Shown: positions 6,388 to 15,533, numbered from the stretch's first letter. The stretch is 64,000 bases of DNA from Cloacimonetes bacterium UBA6097 (GCA_002435865.1 DIWV01000014.1:1-64000), one strand, 5' to 3'. Numbers and translations: made by a program. Notes: generated from the letters alone by a model not told the origin.

Positions 6388-8883
6388 TTACTTCTTCTTG
6401 GGCTGCATAAAAAGCGCACCGGCAAAGCATCTCAGCACGCAGAGTGAACAGCCGACGCATTTGTCTTCATCAATTTCGGGGATCAAATCATCATTCAAAG
6501 TAATAGCCAGATACGGACAGCGTGTGCAGTTACCGCAATGGACGCAAAGCTCCTCATCCACGGAAGAAACTTTATCCTGGGGCGGAAGTTCCATAAAATC
6601 TGTTACGGGACTTGGCATGGCAATGCCGATGAGTTCCTTGATGTTTTTGATATTACGCGCTTCCATAAGGTAGCTTATACCGCTTTCCAGTTCGTCTATG
6701 ATATGGTAACCGTACTTTTCAACGATGGTGCAAAACTGAACAGTTTCCGCTCCCAGAGCCAGAAAATCGGCAGCAGCCTTGTAATCCATGGGACCACCGT
6801 TTCCAGAGATGGAAACACCTCTGCCTGAGGCACGGGAAATAGTCAGATAACTGATGGGGAGTACGCCTTCGCCTGACATTCCGAATAGAACGCCTTCATC
6901 CCAGCGTCCGCGGGGCTTATCCCTGAATGCCAGAGTCGGAAAGGTATTTGCCAGTGTGACGCCGGCTTTTTTATTGGGATATTTGTCCAATACTGCTTTG
7001 ATGGCATCGATGATAGGAACGACAGATGTGACAGCACCTGTGAGCTTAAAGAGCTTGGGTATCTCAGGATTACTGATTTCCATAATCCAGTCGATGATTT
7101 TGGCTGTGAGGGCAGCATCCTGGGAAACAATGTCGCCATGAGTGCCGTCGCCACCCTGGGGACAGGAAAGACTGTATTCGATGCCCATCACACCACTGGC
7201 TTCAAGTTTCTTGGTATTACTCTGCCAACCGGCTTTATCGGCTGTATCGTCACCGCTTACAGGACCACCTGTGGATGCCATCGTAAGCCTGTCAGGATAT
7301 TCTATTATCAGTTGTTTGATTTCTTCTACCACACGGTCAATTGTATGCTCTGAAACGTTATCGCAGTTTCCATAGGTCTGGTCGTTAAAGACAATCATGT
7401 ATTCGCCGGGAATATGGATATCCACATTATCAAAGGCAGTTTTCATAATACCGCCTGCCCAGCCGGCTTCATAGGCTTTCTTCATTTGTTCATAACCATC
7501 AGTGGGAGGAGCAGCTGAAAGCAAAAATGGACTTTTGATTTTACGTCCGAAAAACTCAGCTTCCACGGAAACCGGTTTCATGATTTTGCCGGGAATCGGC
7601 TTCCAGCTTTTGGTTTCTTTGTCAATGCGGGGTTTTTCTGTGTTGGTGAACTCAGCTTCTATGATAAAAGCAGTGTTTTTGCCGGCTGCAACTGCTTCTA
7701 CAACAGTGGTGGGACCGTTTACCATATCACCGGAATAGCACATTGAAGCCATTTTACTCTTATCGGAGACATCAAAAATGCAGGGAGAAAGTTCAGATGG
7801 CTTCAGACTTGGTTTGCTGCCGATAGCCATAAAGACAAGGTCAAAAGGACGGATTTGCTCTCCGCTGTCTTCTTCGTCTTTAACTTTGGAAGGATGGAAG
7901 GTTTCACCTTCCGGAAGGCAAACAGGTTTTGTTTTTATGGCAGTAACTTTATTATCTGTGTGGATAACTTCGCTGATGCGTGTGCGGTTGGTAAAGTGGA
8001 TTCCTGCTTCTATCAGTTCTGTTTTTTCCACCTCTGTCAAAGGCATTTCAGCCAGGCTTTCCAAGACTATCATTTCCACATGCTTTGCGCCAAGCTGTTT
8101 GGCAGTGATAGCAATGTCCGCACCTATAGCTCCGCCGACAACAGCAATTCTTTTGCCCTGAACCAAATGTGCATCTTTGGTCTTGAGAAAATCCATGCCA
8201 AAGATAACCGCTTCCTTACCGGGTATATTCAGTTGCATCGGTTCCGTGAGTCCTACTGAAACGACTATTGCATCGTAATCCTTTTTGTAGTGTTCCAACT
8301 GGGAAGCAATCTTCTGTCCGAAATGAAACTTCACATCAAATGAGCTTTCCAGAAAAGCAAGGTCGCTGTCCAGAACTGTCTTATCCAAACGGTGGTCGGG
8401 TATCAGGTTGCAAGCTCCGCCGGGCTTGCTGCCTTCTTCAAAAACATCTACTTTCCAGCCAAACTGAGCCAGAGTTACTGCTGCACCAAGACCTGCGGGA
8501 CCTGCACCAATAACAAGCGCTTTTTTGCCGTTAGGAGTTGGTTTTTCAAAGACGGGCATTTGATTAAGCTCTTTGGCTTTTTGGATAATGGTTGCCTGTA
8601 CTGCAGGAATCTGGATGGGAACGTCAAAGTCTTCTCTGGAACAAGCTACCTGGCAATGGTAATCAGGGCACACTGCACCACAGATTCCACCCAGGGGATT
8701 GCTGCCCAATATGATTGCAGCAGCTCTTTTATAGTCTTGCGGCATGCCTTTGGCAGCTGCCATAATAAAATCTGCCGGTGAGCAATCTGCCGGGCAGGCT
8801 GTTTTGCAGGGTTTTTCTTCACAGTATTCACAGCGTTTGATTTCACTCTTTAACTGTGCATCGGTTAAGAATGTCTGATACAT
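6388..8883 (-). CDS. PreT-PreA fusion oxidoreductase (dihydropyrimidine dehydrogenase-like)
   Basis: The 831-residue protein has the layout of dihydropyrimidine dehydrogenase. An N-terminal cysteine-rich Fe-S region (1-85; CEYCEEKPCKTACPADCSP, CGAVCPDYHCQVACSR) is followed by an FAD/NAD(P)H glutamate-synthase-beta-type module (about 115-410; VIGAGPAGLGAA, VVGGAIGADIA). Next is an FMN dihydroorotate-dehydrogenase-type barrel (about 445-760; SLSCPQGGDG, SGNGGPMDY) and a C-terminal ferredoxin. In the family this oxidises or reduces pyrimidine bases with NAD(P)H. Two oddities: the position of the catalytic Cys in DPD reads Ser (DIVSQD) by my eye alignment, and the first C-terminal cluster motif is one residue short (CVHCGNCTRCP). 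It lies behind xanthine-dehydrogenase genes, so a YgfK-like role in purine catabolism is an alternative. Confidence 0.8.
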   Translation of the reverse strand: MYQTFLTDAQLKSEIKRCEYCEEKPCKTACPADCSPADFIMAAAKGMPQDYKRAAAIILGSNPLGGICGAVCPDYHCQVACSREDFDVPIQIPAVQATIIQKAKELNQMPVFEKPTPNGKKALVIGAGPAGLGAAVTLAQFGWKVDVFEEGSKPGGACNLIPDHRLDKTVLDSDLAFLESSFDVKFHFGQKIASQLEHYKKDYDAIVVSVGLTEPMQLNIPGKEAVIFGMDFLKTKDAHLVQGKRIAVVGGAIGADIAITAKQLGAKHVEMIVLESLAEMPLTEVEKTELIEAGIHFTNRTRISEVIHTDNKVTAIKTKPVCLPEGETFHPSKVKDEEDSGEQIRPFDLVFMAIGSKPSLKPSELSPCIFDVSDKSKMASMCYSGDMVNGPTTVVEAVAAGKNTAFIIEAEFTNTEKPRIDKETKSWKPIPGKIMKPVSVEAEFFGRKIKSPFLLSAAPPTDGYEQMKKAYEAGWAGGIMKTAFDNVDIHIPGEYMIVFNDQTYGNCDNVSEHTIDRVVEEIKQLIIEYPDRLTMASTGGPVSGDDTADKAGWQSNTKKLEASGVMGIEYSLSCPQGGDGTHGDIVSQDAALTAKIIDWIMEISNPEIPKLFKLTGAVTSVVPIIDAIKAVLDKYPNKKAGVTLANTFPTLAFRDKPRGRWDEGVLFGMSGEGVLPISYLTISRASGRGVSISGNGGPMDYKAAADFLALGAETVQFCTIVEKYGYHIIDELESGISYLMEARNIKNIKELIGIAMPSPVTDFMELPPQDKVSSVDEELCVHCGNCTRCPYLAITLNDDLIPEIDEDKCVGCSLCVLRCFAGALFMQPKKK

Positions 8884-8904
8884 ATATTCCTCTTTTGTTT
8901 AACT

Positions 8905-11208
8905 CTATTTCGATTTAATCTTTATCATTTCAATAGCCATTAAAATGGCTTCGGGTGTGGCAGGGAATTTTAACTGTGCAAGATCTTTACCGGTTCCAAC
9001 TGCTTGTACGGCATGCTGTAAGGCAAACCAGACGGCTTCCCCATAGATAAAAGGCGGTTCTCCAACAGCCTTGCTGCCCATTACACTCGCCTGTTTGCAA
9101 GGTGTCTGAACCATTTCCACCACCATCTTTTCCGGTAAGTCACGAATGCCCGGAATCTTGTAAGTAGAAGGAGATAAAGCAAGATACCTGCCTTTATCGT
9201 CATGAGGGATGTCTTCCATTGTGCACCATCCCATCGACTGGATAAAAGCGCCGATTATCTGACCCCGATCGATATCGTCATGCAGAGAAGGAGCAGTTTC
9301 GTGCACTATATATGTATCCAGTAATCTGCTGTTGCCTGTCAAAGTATCAATTTCCACTATTACCAGGGCAGCACCGTAAACATAATATGCAAAAGGATGA
9401 CCCTTGCCTTTCTCGCGGTCAAAGTGAACTTCCGGAGTAGCGTAATAACCATGCGCACCAAGTGCAATTCTGCTGTTATAAGCTGTTCTGATTAAGTCAG
9501 GGAAACTAACGGCAAGTTTGGGGTTGGTTTTGACTAATGCTTTATCATCAGCCATAAGGATATCGCTGTCTTTTAATCTCTTGTTAGTTTTCTTGCTGAG
9601 CAGTTCCGCTGCCAGTTTGACCAGTCTTTCACGTAATTGCTCAGCAGCAACGCGTGCGGCATTGCCATTGATATCACTTCCTGTGCTTGCTGCTGTGGGT
9701 GAAGCATTGCCCACTCTTTGGGAATTACTGCTTTCCACCCTGATGTTATCAAAGGAAATGCCCAATACTTTAGCAACTATTAAAGCTATTTTGGAATTGA
9801 CTTCCTGGCCCATTTCAATGCCGCCTGTGGTTACGGAAACAGTACCGTCTATGTATATCCAGATAAGTGCAGAACCTTGATTCAACAAAGCAGTGGTAAA
9901 GGAGATGCCAAACTTGACGGGAACTATTCCTATCCCTTGTTTCAAAGTCTCATGATGCCCGTTAAACTTGTCCACCGACAGCTTTAACTGATCATAATCT
10001 GAGATAGATTTCAATCTTGAAAACAGAGACCTTAGATTTGTTTCTTTGATGGGTTGTCCGTATGGTGCTATGTCACCTGTTTTATAAAGGTTTGTAAGCC
10101 GGACTTCCAACGGGTCAAGTTTGAGTTCATAAGCTATTTGCTCTATAACTTTTTCAATGACAAAGATTCCCTGCGGAGCGCCAAAACCCCGAAATGCTGT
10201 ATTGGGTGGCAGATTGGTTCTGCAAGCCCTACCCCTGATGCATATATCAGGAATGTGATAAGCATTTTCCGCGTGGAACATTGCTCTTTCCAAAATAGCA
10301 ACAGAAAGGTCTGCATATGCACCCCCGTTGGCAAGGAGTTCAATATCGTAAGCAGTTATTTTGCCTTTATCATCAAAGCCGACCTTGTATCTGCTTTTGT
10401 AGGGATGTCTTTTACCTGTTGCCAGCATGTCTTCCACTCTGTCCAGCTTGACTTCCACGGGTTTCTGAGTGATAAATGCACCTAATCCCGCCAGGCAAGC
10501 CCAAAGTGTGCCGGCACGTTCTTTTCCGCCAAAAGCACCACCCAGTCTGCGTACGTCCAATACTATCTGGTTGGCAGGAATGCCCAAAACATGGGACATC
10601 ACTTCCTGCACTTCCATAGTGCTTTGAGTAGCCGAATAGAGCGTTAATGTATTATCTTCACCGGGAATTGCCCAGCAGCGCTGGGTTTCCATATAGAAAT
10701 GTTCCTGGTTGGAAGATTCCACAACTCCCGAAAGAGTATGCTTAGCTGTCTTTAGCGCAGTCTGCACCTTTCCATTCTCTATTTTGCGTTCAGGGATATA
10801 CCACTGCTTCTTTTTATCTGCTTCGTCTATATCAAAAATGGGATGCAGTTCCTTGTATTCCAGTTCAATCAGCTTTACAGCTTTGTCGGCAACCAAGGGA
10901 TAAGGGGAAAGCACCATTGCCAAAGGCTGTCCCGCATACATAATTTCCTTTTCAGGGAAAAGCGGTTCATCCTTGATAACGTGACCGATTTGGTTAACAC
11001 CCGGAACGTCTTTATAAGTTAAAACTGCTGTTATATTAGCAAGTTCCAGAGCTTTGGAAACATCAAGTTTTATTATAGTGGCATGAGCAACAGGGCTGAG
11101 CAGGAAGCGTGCATAAAGCAGTCCTTCCGGTTTGCTATCTTCACCTATAAACTTGCTTGTACCTGTGACGTGTAGTCTGCCGTTAATATGCCAGGGAAGC
11201 TTTTTCAT
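8905..11208 (-). CDS. Xanthine dehydrogenase-type molybdopterin-binding subunit
   Basis: The 767-residue protein is a full-length molybdenum hydroxylase large subunit: N-terminal aldehyde-oxidase/xanthine-dehydrogenase a/b hammerhead (about 10-110, GTSKFIGED, VAHATI), then the two cofactor-binding halves with GGAFGGKE, NTAFRGFGAPQG, GGIEMGQE and the catalytic-glutamate region VGEPPFIYGEA near the end. It oxidises purines or related heterocycles with water as the oxygen source, passing electrons to its Fe-S/FAD partner. That partner is the upstream gene, whose stop it overlaps by 4 bases (ATGA), so the two form one enzyme. Substrate cannot be read from sequence; xanthine or hypoxanthine is most likely given the purine genes at 32729-40480. 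Confidence 0.85.
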   Translation of the reverse strand: MKKLPWHINGRLHVTGTSKFIGEDSKPEGLLYARFLLSPVAHATIIKLDVSKALELANITAVLTYKDVPGVNQIGHVIKDEPLFPEKEIMYAGQPLAMVLSPYPLVADKAVKLIELEYKELHPIFDIDEADKKKQWYIPERKIENGKVQTALKTAKHTLSGVVESSNQEHFYMETQRCWAIPGEDNTLTLYSATQSTMEVQEVMSHVLGIPANQIVLDVRRLGGAFGGKERAGTLWACLAGLGAFITQKPVEVKLDRVEDMLATGKRHPYKSRYKVGFDDKGKITAYDIELLANGGAYADLSVAILERAMFHAENAYHIPDICIRGRACRTNLPPNTAFRGFGAPQGIFVIEKVIEQIAYELKLDPLEVRLTNLYKTGDIAPYGQPIKETNLRSLFSRLKSISDYDQLKLSVDKFNGHHETLKQGIGIVPVKFGISFTTALLNQGSALIWIYIDGTVSVTTGGIEMGQEVNSKIALIVAKVLGISFDNIRVESSNSQRVGNASPTAASTGSDINGNAARVAAEQLRERLVKLAAELLSKKTNKRLKDSDILMADDKALVKTNPKLAVSFPDLIRTAYNSRIALGAHGYYATPEVHFDREKGKGHPFAYYVYGAALVIVEIDTLTGNSRLLDTYIVHETAPSLHDDIDRGQIIGAFIQSMGWCTMEDIPHDDKGRYLALSPSTYKIPGIRDLPEKMVVEMVQTPCKQASVMGSKAVGEPPFIYGEAVWFALQHAVQAVGTGKDLAQLKFPATPEAILMAIEMIKIKSK

Positions 11209-12710
11209 TTTGACCTCTTTTGCACAGAATGCACTTCTTTAAAAAGGTCTGCCAGATGTTTCAAAACATGATTTTTAATCAGAATACTGCGGTAAGACTG
11301 ATGACCCCTGATATCCGAGATAGGTTTAAACTCGTTAAAAGCAACTTCAGCAGCCTGTTCAAACCAGCCTTCCTCAATTTTCTTACCTTTCAGAAATGCC
11401 ATGGTTTTTACAGCCAGTGCAGGATATGGTGCCACACCGCCGAAGCTGAGTACGGCACGGGTTATTTTGCCGTCTTGATACTCAATAACAATTACCGAAA
11501 CGACGCCTGAAATATCTACTGCTTTGCGTTTGGCTGATTTGATAAAACCTGAATAGGATTTATGTTCTGAAGGCAGGGGAATAGCTATGGATTTGATTAT
11601 TTCATCAGTTTTGAGTTCTGTCTTTTTATAAGCTTTGTAAAAGTCTTTCAATTTAACTTTGCGTTCTGCTTTACTGGAAGCCAAAATAACGCCGGCATCA
11701 AAGGCCAGGAGTGTTGTTGCCCCATCTGCAACAGGTGACGCATGGGCAATATTTCCTGCCAGGGTGGCAGAATTGCGGATTTGAGTACTTGCCATTTGCT
11801 TAAAAGCCTCTGTTAAAATGGGAAAATGCTCATTAACTGCATTGTTTTCCATCAGCTGAGACATAGTAACATTAGCACCGATGTTAAGTTCACTTTTATC
11901 CAGCTTCACTTTTTGCAGTTCTTTCAGATTGCTCAAATCAATCAGGTGTGTATAATGAATATGCTGGATATTGGCAAGAACCATCAAATCCGTTCCACCT
12001 GAGATGAATTTGCAGGTATCTGTAGATTTGCAGCTTCTGATGTTATCCCAAAGCTCGGAAAGTGTCTGCGGAATGAAGCAATTTCGTGTTTCCCAGCCTT
12101 CTGTGTTCTCGATCTCTTTAAAGATAAAAGCAGGAGAGCATTCATTAAACTGAACTTCCACCTTTTTTAGATTAACAGGAAGAAGTTCTGAGCCTTTCTT
12201 AAGCCTGCTTTTAACCTTTTTAGCAGCCTTCAATATACTGTCATAGCCCGTACAACGGCATAGATTTCCTTCCAAAGCAGCCAGGATTTCCTCATCATTG
12301 GGATTGATATTATTCAGGAAAAGCCCCAGCATAGACATCACAAAACCCGGAGTGCAAAATCCGCACTGGGTGCTGTGCTCGTCCAGCATAGCGGTTTGGA
12401 TGGGGTGCAATTCTTCTTTTTCGGCCAGACCTTCAACCGTTATCAAATGTTTTCCATGCAGCCTAAAAGCAGGATAGAGGCAGGAATTGACTGCCTGATA
12501 AGTAATTTCAGAACCTGTTTTCTGGCCGATTACAACCGTACAGGCTCCGCAATCACCTTCATTGCAACTGCTTTTTGTGCCCGTTAAAGAAAGCTTATTG
12601 TTCAGAAGCTCGAGGGTTGTCATTCCCGGCGGGATATACATAATTTTCTGCGTCCCATTCAGCCAAAAGCTGATTTGGACTAAAGTTATCGTATTCTTTT
12701 TATTTATCAT
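11205..12710 (-). CDS. Xanthine dehydrogenase-type [2Fe-2S]/FAD subunit
   Basis: The 501-residue protein fuses the two small parts of a molybdenum hydroxylase. Residues 10-85 form the plant-type [2Fe-2S] domain (SCNEGDCGACTVV), residues 90-170 the helical [2Fe-2S] domain (QCGFCTPGFVMS, GNLCRCTGYDSI), and about 200-490 the FAD domain (ISGGTDLMVLAN, LAGNIAHASPVADG). It carries electrons from the molybdenum site to FAD and then to NAD+ or ferredoxin. This XdhA-like fusion is the first gene of the operon and overlaps the large-subunit gene by 4 bases. A good promoter lies about 30-55 bases upstream. Confidence 0.88.
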   Translation of the reverse strand: MINKKNTITLVQISFWLNGTQKIMYIPPGMTTLELLNNKLSLTGTKSSCNEGDCGACTVVIGQKTGSEITYQAVNSCLYPAFRLHGKHLITVEGLAEKEELHPIQTAMLDEHSTQCGFCTPGFVMSMLGLFLNNINPNDEEILAALEGNLCRCTGYDSILKAAKKVKSRLKKGSELLPVNLKKVEVQFNECSPAFIFKEIENTEGWETRNCFIPQTLSELWDNIRSCKSTDTCKFISGGTDLMVLANIQHIHYTHLIDLSNLKELQKVKLDKSELNIGANVTMSQLMENNAVNEHFPILTEAFKQMASTQIRNSATLAGNIAHASPVADGATTLLAFDAGVILASSKAERKVKLKDFYKAYKKTELKTDEIIKSIAIPLPSEHKSYSGFIKSAKRKAVDISGVVSVIVIEYQDGKITRAVLSFGGVAPYPALAVKTMAFLKGKKIEEGWFEQAAEVAFNEFKPISDIRGHQSYRSILIKNHVLKHLADLFKEVHSVQKRSK

Positions 12711-12737
12711 ACAACCTTCTTGAAATTCAGGAATGTT

Positions 12738-12766
12738 ACTATAAATTATTTGCTCGTGTTTGTAAA
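12738..12766 (-). promoter_or_regulatory. Predicted sigma-70-type promoter of the xanthine dehydrogenase operon
   Basis: Read on the minus strand there is TTTACA (12766-12761), a 17-base spacer and TATAGT (12743-12738). Transcription would start near 12731, giving a leader of about 20 bases before the ATG at 12710. The -35 and -10 boxes each differ from consensus at one position. Confidence 0.55.
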
Positions 12767-13028
12767 GGAATTTTTATCATCTTGCTGTTTATTACGGATT
12801 TACGTACTTATATTGCGCCTCCAAAGCCTCTCTGTAAAATGAATGAATATTTAACAGCAGCAGAAATGCAACTGATTTTTGTATTTTACTGAATAATGAT
12901 TATATTAATAGTAAGAATTTTTGCTGTAACTTATATAGATGCAGCTGAATGCTGGCATTATATAATAGAGCTTATGGCGATTGTTCTTTTTGCTCATCGG
13001 ATCCTCCTATCACGATGGCTCACAAAAT
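12767..13028. other. Intergenic region, no gene seen
   Basis: This A/T-rich stretch holds no credible reading frame and no RNA gene I recognise. It forms the first third of the 1-kb gap between the divergent xanthine dehydrogenase and hydrogenase operons. The only short frame, starting at 12974, runs through the terminator hairpin at 13029 and was rejected. Confidence 0.5.
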
Positions 13029-13060
13029 GCGGCAGGGCCTCTCCTTCCTGCCGCTTTTTT
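13029..13060 (+). terminator. Strong intrinsic terminator
   Basis: A perfect 8-bp G/C-rich stem GCGGCAGG (13029-13036) / CCTGCCGC (13047-13054) with a 10-base loop is followed by TTTTTT (13055-13060). No plus-strand gene ends nearby, so it either closes an unrecognised small plus-strand transcript from about 12900-13028 or is a leftover of a lost gene. On the minus strand it lies right after the relic at 13059-13187. Confidence 0.75.
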
Positions 13061-13187
13061 ATCTAAGCATCAAATATTTCTTAGTGATACTGGTCTTGTC
13101 TGTTTCCAGCCGATAAAAATATCCTCCCGAAGCAGCTTTGCGATTATCGGTATCTTTTCCATCCCTGTTTCTTCCATAATCAATAAA
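13059..13187 (-). pseudogene. Relic of a secreted-protein C-terminal FlgD/T9SS-type tail
   Basis: The minus strand encodes about 42 residues ending in a stop that look like the end of a secreted FlgD-Ig/T9SS-tail protein: YGRNRDGKDTDNRKAASG, then GYFYRLETDK and ITKKYLMLR. Compare NGTDIQGEKMASGIYIYKL..MLLLK at the end of the intact gene at 53880-55241. There is no signal peptide and no body upstream, where the frame runs into the nested inverted repeat at 13193-13272. This is the remaining 3' end of a gene whose front was deleted, possibly at the inverted repeat. Confidence 0.7.
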
Positions 13188-13192
13188 AGGGT

Positions 13193-13272
13193 GATTGAGG
13201 TGAGATGCTAGGGTGATATAAGGGTCGCACCCGTATATCACCCTAGCATCTCCCGTGCATCTCCCCTCAATC
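13193..13272. repeat. Nested inverted repeat with alternative pairings
   Basis: A perfect 19-bp inverted repeat has arms at 13202-13220 (GAGATGCTAGGGTGATATA) and 13234-13252, and the loop itself pairs GGGT with ACCC. A second, outer pairing links GATTGAGGTGAGATGC (13193-13208) with 13257-13272 at one mismatch, sharing the GAGATGC block with the inner arm. The two structures are therefore mutually exclusive in part. No T-run follows. It adjoins the 5' edge of the secreted-protein relic. Confidence 0.7.
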
Positions 13273-13598
13273 CCCAGACTATCAACTAAGGACAGAAGAA
13301 GATTATTATTCTAATCCTTCTAAGGACACTCCATTTATTAGGCTGGCATCTAAGAGAGAAGCGAGAAATATAAGGTAAAAACAATGAAATTACCAAAGGG
13401 TGGTTCCGATCAAGAAATGTTGATTAATCTGTCTTAAAATGTTCTGGCTCACTTTCAAAATTCTTACACTTTTACGTTAATTCTTTTCAAGAAGATGGCG
13501 GGAAAATTTTGTTCTTACCAAAATACTGAGAGAAAAACGATTAGCGCAATAATGTTTTTTTGAGTGGGTAGCAAAAACCTTTTTATCTTGTAAATTGC
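13273..13598. other. Intergenic region upstream of the hydrogenase operon
   Basis: No credible gene is seen. A 17-codon frame at 13384 with an AAGG site is too short to support. The stretch is A/T-rich, and its downstream end holds the hydrogenase promoter. It could contain regulator sites for the operon, but I found no clear repeat. Confidence 0.4.
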
Positions 13599-13627
13599 TT
13601 GACAAAAATAAAATACAATTTTATCCT
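13599..13627 (+). promoter_or_regulatory. Predicted promoter of the hydrogenase operon
   Basis: A perfect TTGACA (13599-13604), a 17-base A/T-rich spacer and TATCCT (13622-13627) are seen. The start site would fall near 13634, leaving a leader of about 70 bases before the ATG at 13703. The leader holds no strong hairpin. Confidence 0.55.
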
Positions 13628-13702
13628 GAAACCAGTTCAGTATTTGATATCGAAATGATAGTTAGTATGACTTATTAAATAGATTCAGGAGTTAGATAAA
13701 CT

Positions 13703-14692
13703 ATGACAGCATATCGCTTGACTGAACAAATGTGGGCTGATCACCTAGCAGAAGTTATTCGGGATTTTTCAGTTTTTGCTCCAATCAAAAAAGAAAACTC
13801 CACAGATTTTGAAGAAATAACTGACAAAAAACTCGGTAGTATTTATTATGGAGGTAACACTCCAACAACTCCATTAAAGGCTTTCTTCTTTCCCATTAAA
13901 GAAAACGTAACAACTACAAATCAAACTCAACCCAGAATCCTCATCGGTGTCCCCAATTGTGACTTAACAGCCCTGGTTTTACTTGATAACATATATCTGG
14001 GTGGAGATTTAAAGGATGAATATTACCAAGACAATCGCGACCGTACAATAATATTCGGAAAAGACTGCGATACAATCAAAGAAAGCTGCCACTGCACTGC
14101 TTATTCAATTAAGCCATATAGCGAAAAGAATTGTGACATCTCTATGTCTGTATCAGATGGGTATTTTTACCTTTCTCCCATGAGTGAAAAGGGAGAAAAA
14201 TATCTTGATAAATTTAAGTTCAACCAACTTGAAGCATTGGATTCTTTGCCTGAAAAAGTGATTCAAAACAGAGAAACTATGCTTGCCAATCTTCAGAAGC
14301 AAAACATAGACATCCCTGATGAGATAGCCAGCCGAAAAGGTATTGAAAAAGAAAACAAGGTACTGTGGAAAAAGCATGCTACTACTTGTGTATCCTGTGG
14401 AGCATGTTCGATGATATGTCCCACTTGTCATTGTTTTCTTCTAATCGACAGAAAGGATTTTGAAAAAGTAAAGAATTGGGATGTCTGTCAATTGCCAGAC
14501 TTTTCACGTGTTGCTGCCGGAGAAGATCCCCTTGAGAAGCTTTATGAGCGTCTCAAATACAGATACCTATGTAAATTTGCTTATAAACCTGATATGTTCA
14601 ATGCATTAGCTTGTACCGGCTGCGGTCGGTGCATTGATACCTGCATTGGTAAAATCAACAAAAATGTAGTTATAATTGAAGCTTGTCAGTAA
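13703..14692 (+). CDS. Sulfhydrogenase beta/AsrA-like iron-sulfur subunit
   Basis: The 329-residue protein belongs to the 4Fe-4S dicluster family that includes sulfhydrogenase beta (HydB/ShyB) and anaerobic sulfite reductase A. The N-terminal 220 residues form the family-specific domain (IGVPNCDLTAL, GKDCDT..CHCTAY). The C-terminal part holds two cluster motifs, CVSCGACSMICPTCHC (about 228-243) and CTGCGRCIDTC (about 307-317). In soluble sulfhydrogenases this subunit wires the hydrogenase to the flavin subunit. Here it is the first gene of a membrane-hydrogenase operon and is followed directly by the matching gamma-like gene. CAGGAG lies upstream of the ATG. Confidence 0.82.
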   Translation: MTAYRLTEQMWADHLAEVIRDFSVFAPIKKENSTDFEEITDKKLGSIYYGGNTPTTPLKAFFFPIKENVTTTNQTQPRILIGVPNCDLTALVLLDNIYLGGDLKDEYYQDNRDRTIIFGKDCDTIKESCHCTAYSIKPYSEKNCDISMSVSDGYFYLSPMSEKGEKYLDKFKFNQLEALDSLPEKVIQNRETMLANLQKQNIDIPDEIASRKGIEKENKVLWKKHATTCVSCGACSMICPTCHCFLLIDRKDFEKVKNWDVCQLPDFSRVAAGEDPLEKLYERLKYRYLCKFAYKPDMFNALACTGCGRCIDTCIGKINKNVVIIEACQ

Positions 14693-14702
14693 GGATAAAA
14701 CA

Positions 14703-15524
14703 ATGCAGGAAAAAAATATCTATAAACCAATAAAAGCAAAGCTTACTAAAGTTATTGAAGAATCTCCCATGATAAAGACTTTTGTATTGGTTCCCGATGA
14801 AGAGTTTTCTTTTAAGACAGGCCAATTTATCGAAGTTACTGTAGAAAATGTAGGTGAGGCGCCCTTTACACCATCCTCTTCACCATTAGAAACAAAACAG
14901 TTGGAAATAACTGTCATGAAAGCCGGTTATGTAACGGAAGAAATGCATAAAATGGAACCGGGCCAGTATATGGGTATCAGGGGTCCTTTTGGACGCGGAT
15001 ATCCTCTGGATGAATTTACCGATAAAGAGGTTTTAATCCTTGGCGGAGGTTGTGGGTTTGCACCTATCCGTTCGCTGTTATACAATTTAAAGGCAATTTC
15101 TGACCAGGTCAGGAAAGTCACTCTCTGTTACGGCTCAAAATCTCCGGTAGACTGCATCTATAAACCTTATATACAAGAACTGCGTGACACACCAAAGTTT
15201 GAAGTTTATCGCAGTGTCGATAAAGCCGATGAAACCTGGGAAGAAAAAGTAGGTGTGGTTACAGTTTTACTGGATGATGTAAAGGTTGATATACCAAACT
15301 CAGTAGTAGTAGTTTGTGGACCTCCCATAATGATGAAATTCGGGACTAAGAAACTTTTGGAAATGGGATATCCGGAAGATAAAATTTACCTGTCTATGGA
15401 AAAGAACATGTCCTGTGGAGTTGGCAAATGCGGGCATTGTGAAATGGGGAATTATTTCGTATGTAAAGATGGACCTGTTTTTACTTATAACGAAATTAAA
15501 GATTCTCCCAATATCTGGATGTAG
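14703..15524 (+). CDS. Sulfhydrogenase gamma/AsrB-like FAD- and NAD(P)-binding subunit
   Basis: The 273-residue protein is a ferredoxin-NADP reductase-fold diaphorase. It has an FAD barrel (about 5-100; KTGQFIEVTV, FTPSSSP), an NAD(P)-binding domain (about 105-225; ILGGGCGFAPIRSL, VVCGPPIMM) and a C-terminal [2Fe-2S] segment with CGVGKCGHC and a later Cys. It should exchange electrons between NAD(P)H and the beta-like subunit. ATG 14703 follows TAAGGAT and gives the usual family length; an upstream in-frame TTG at 14676 lies inside the previous gene. Finding it within a group 4 hydrogenase operon suggests NAD(P)H as an electron donor or acceptor. Confidence 0.83.
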   Translation: MQEKNIYKPIKAKLTKVIEESPMIKTFVLVPDEEFSFKTGQFIEVTVENVGEAPFTPSSSPLETKQLEITVMKAGYVTEEMHKMEPGQYMGIRGPFGRGYPLDEFTDKEVLILGGGCGFAPIRSLLYNLKAISDQVRKVTLCYGSKSPVDCIYKPYIQELRDTPKFEVYRSVDKADETWEEKVGVVTVLLDDVKVDIPNSVVVVCGPPIMMKFGTKKLLEMGYPEDKIYLSMEKNMSCGVGKCGHCEMGNYFVCKDGPVFTYNEIKDSPNIWM

Positions 15525-15533
15525 GAGAAACTA

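Noticed and set aside
6398..8846. Many long open frames opposite the PreT-PreA gene
   Set aside because: They run antisense to a gene with full-length family motifs and show no family features of their own.
12974..13066. A 30-codon plus-strand frame upstream of the terminator
   Set aside because: It reads through the terminator hairpin and T-run, has no clear ribosome site, and no recognisable sequence.
13384..13437. A 17-codon frame with AAGG upstream before the hydrogenase promoter
   Set aside because: It is too short to support, and the site may be chance in A/T-rich DNA.
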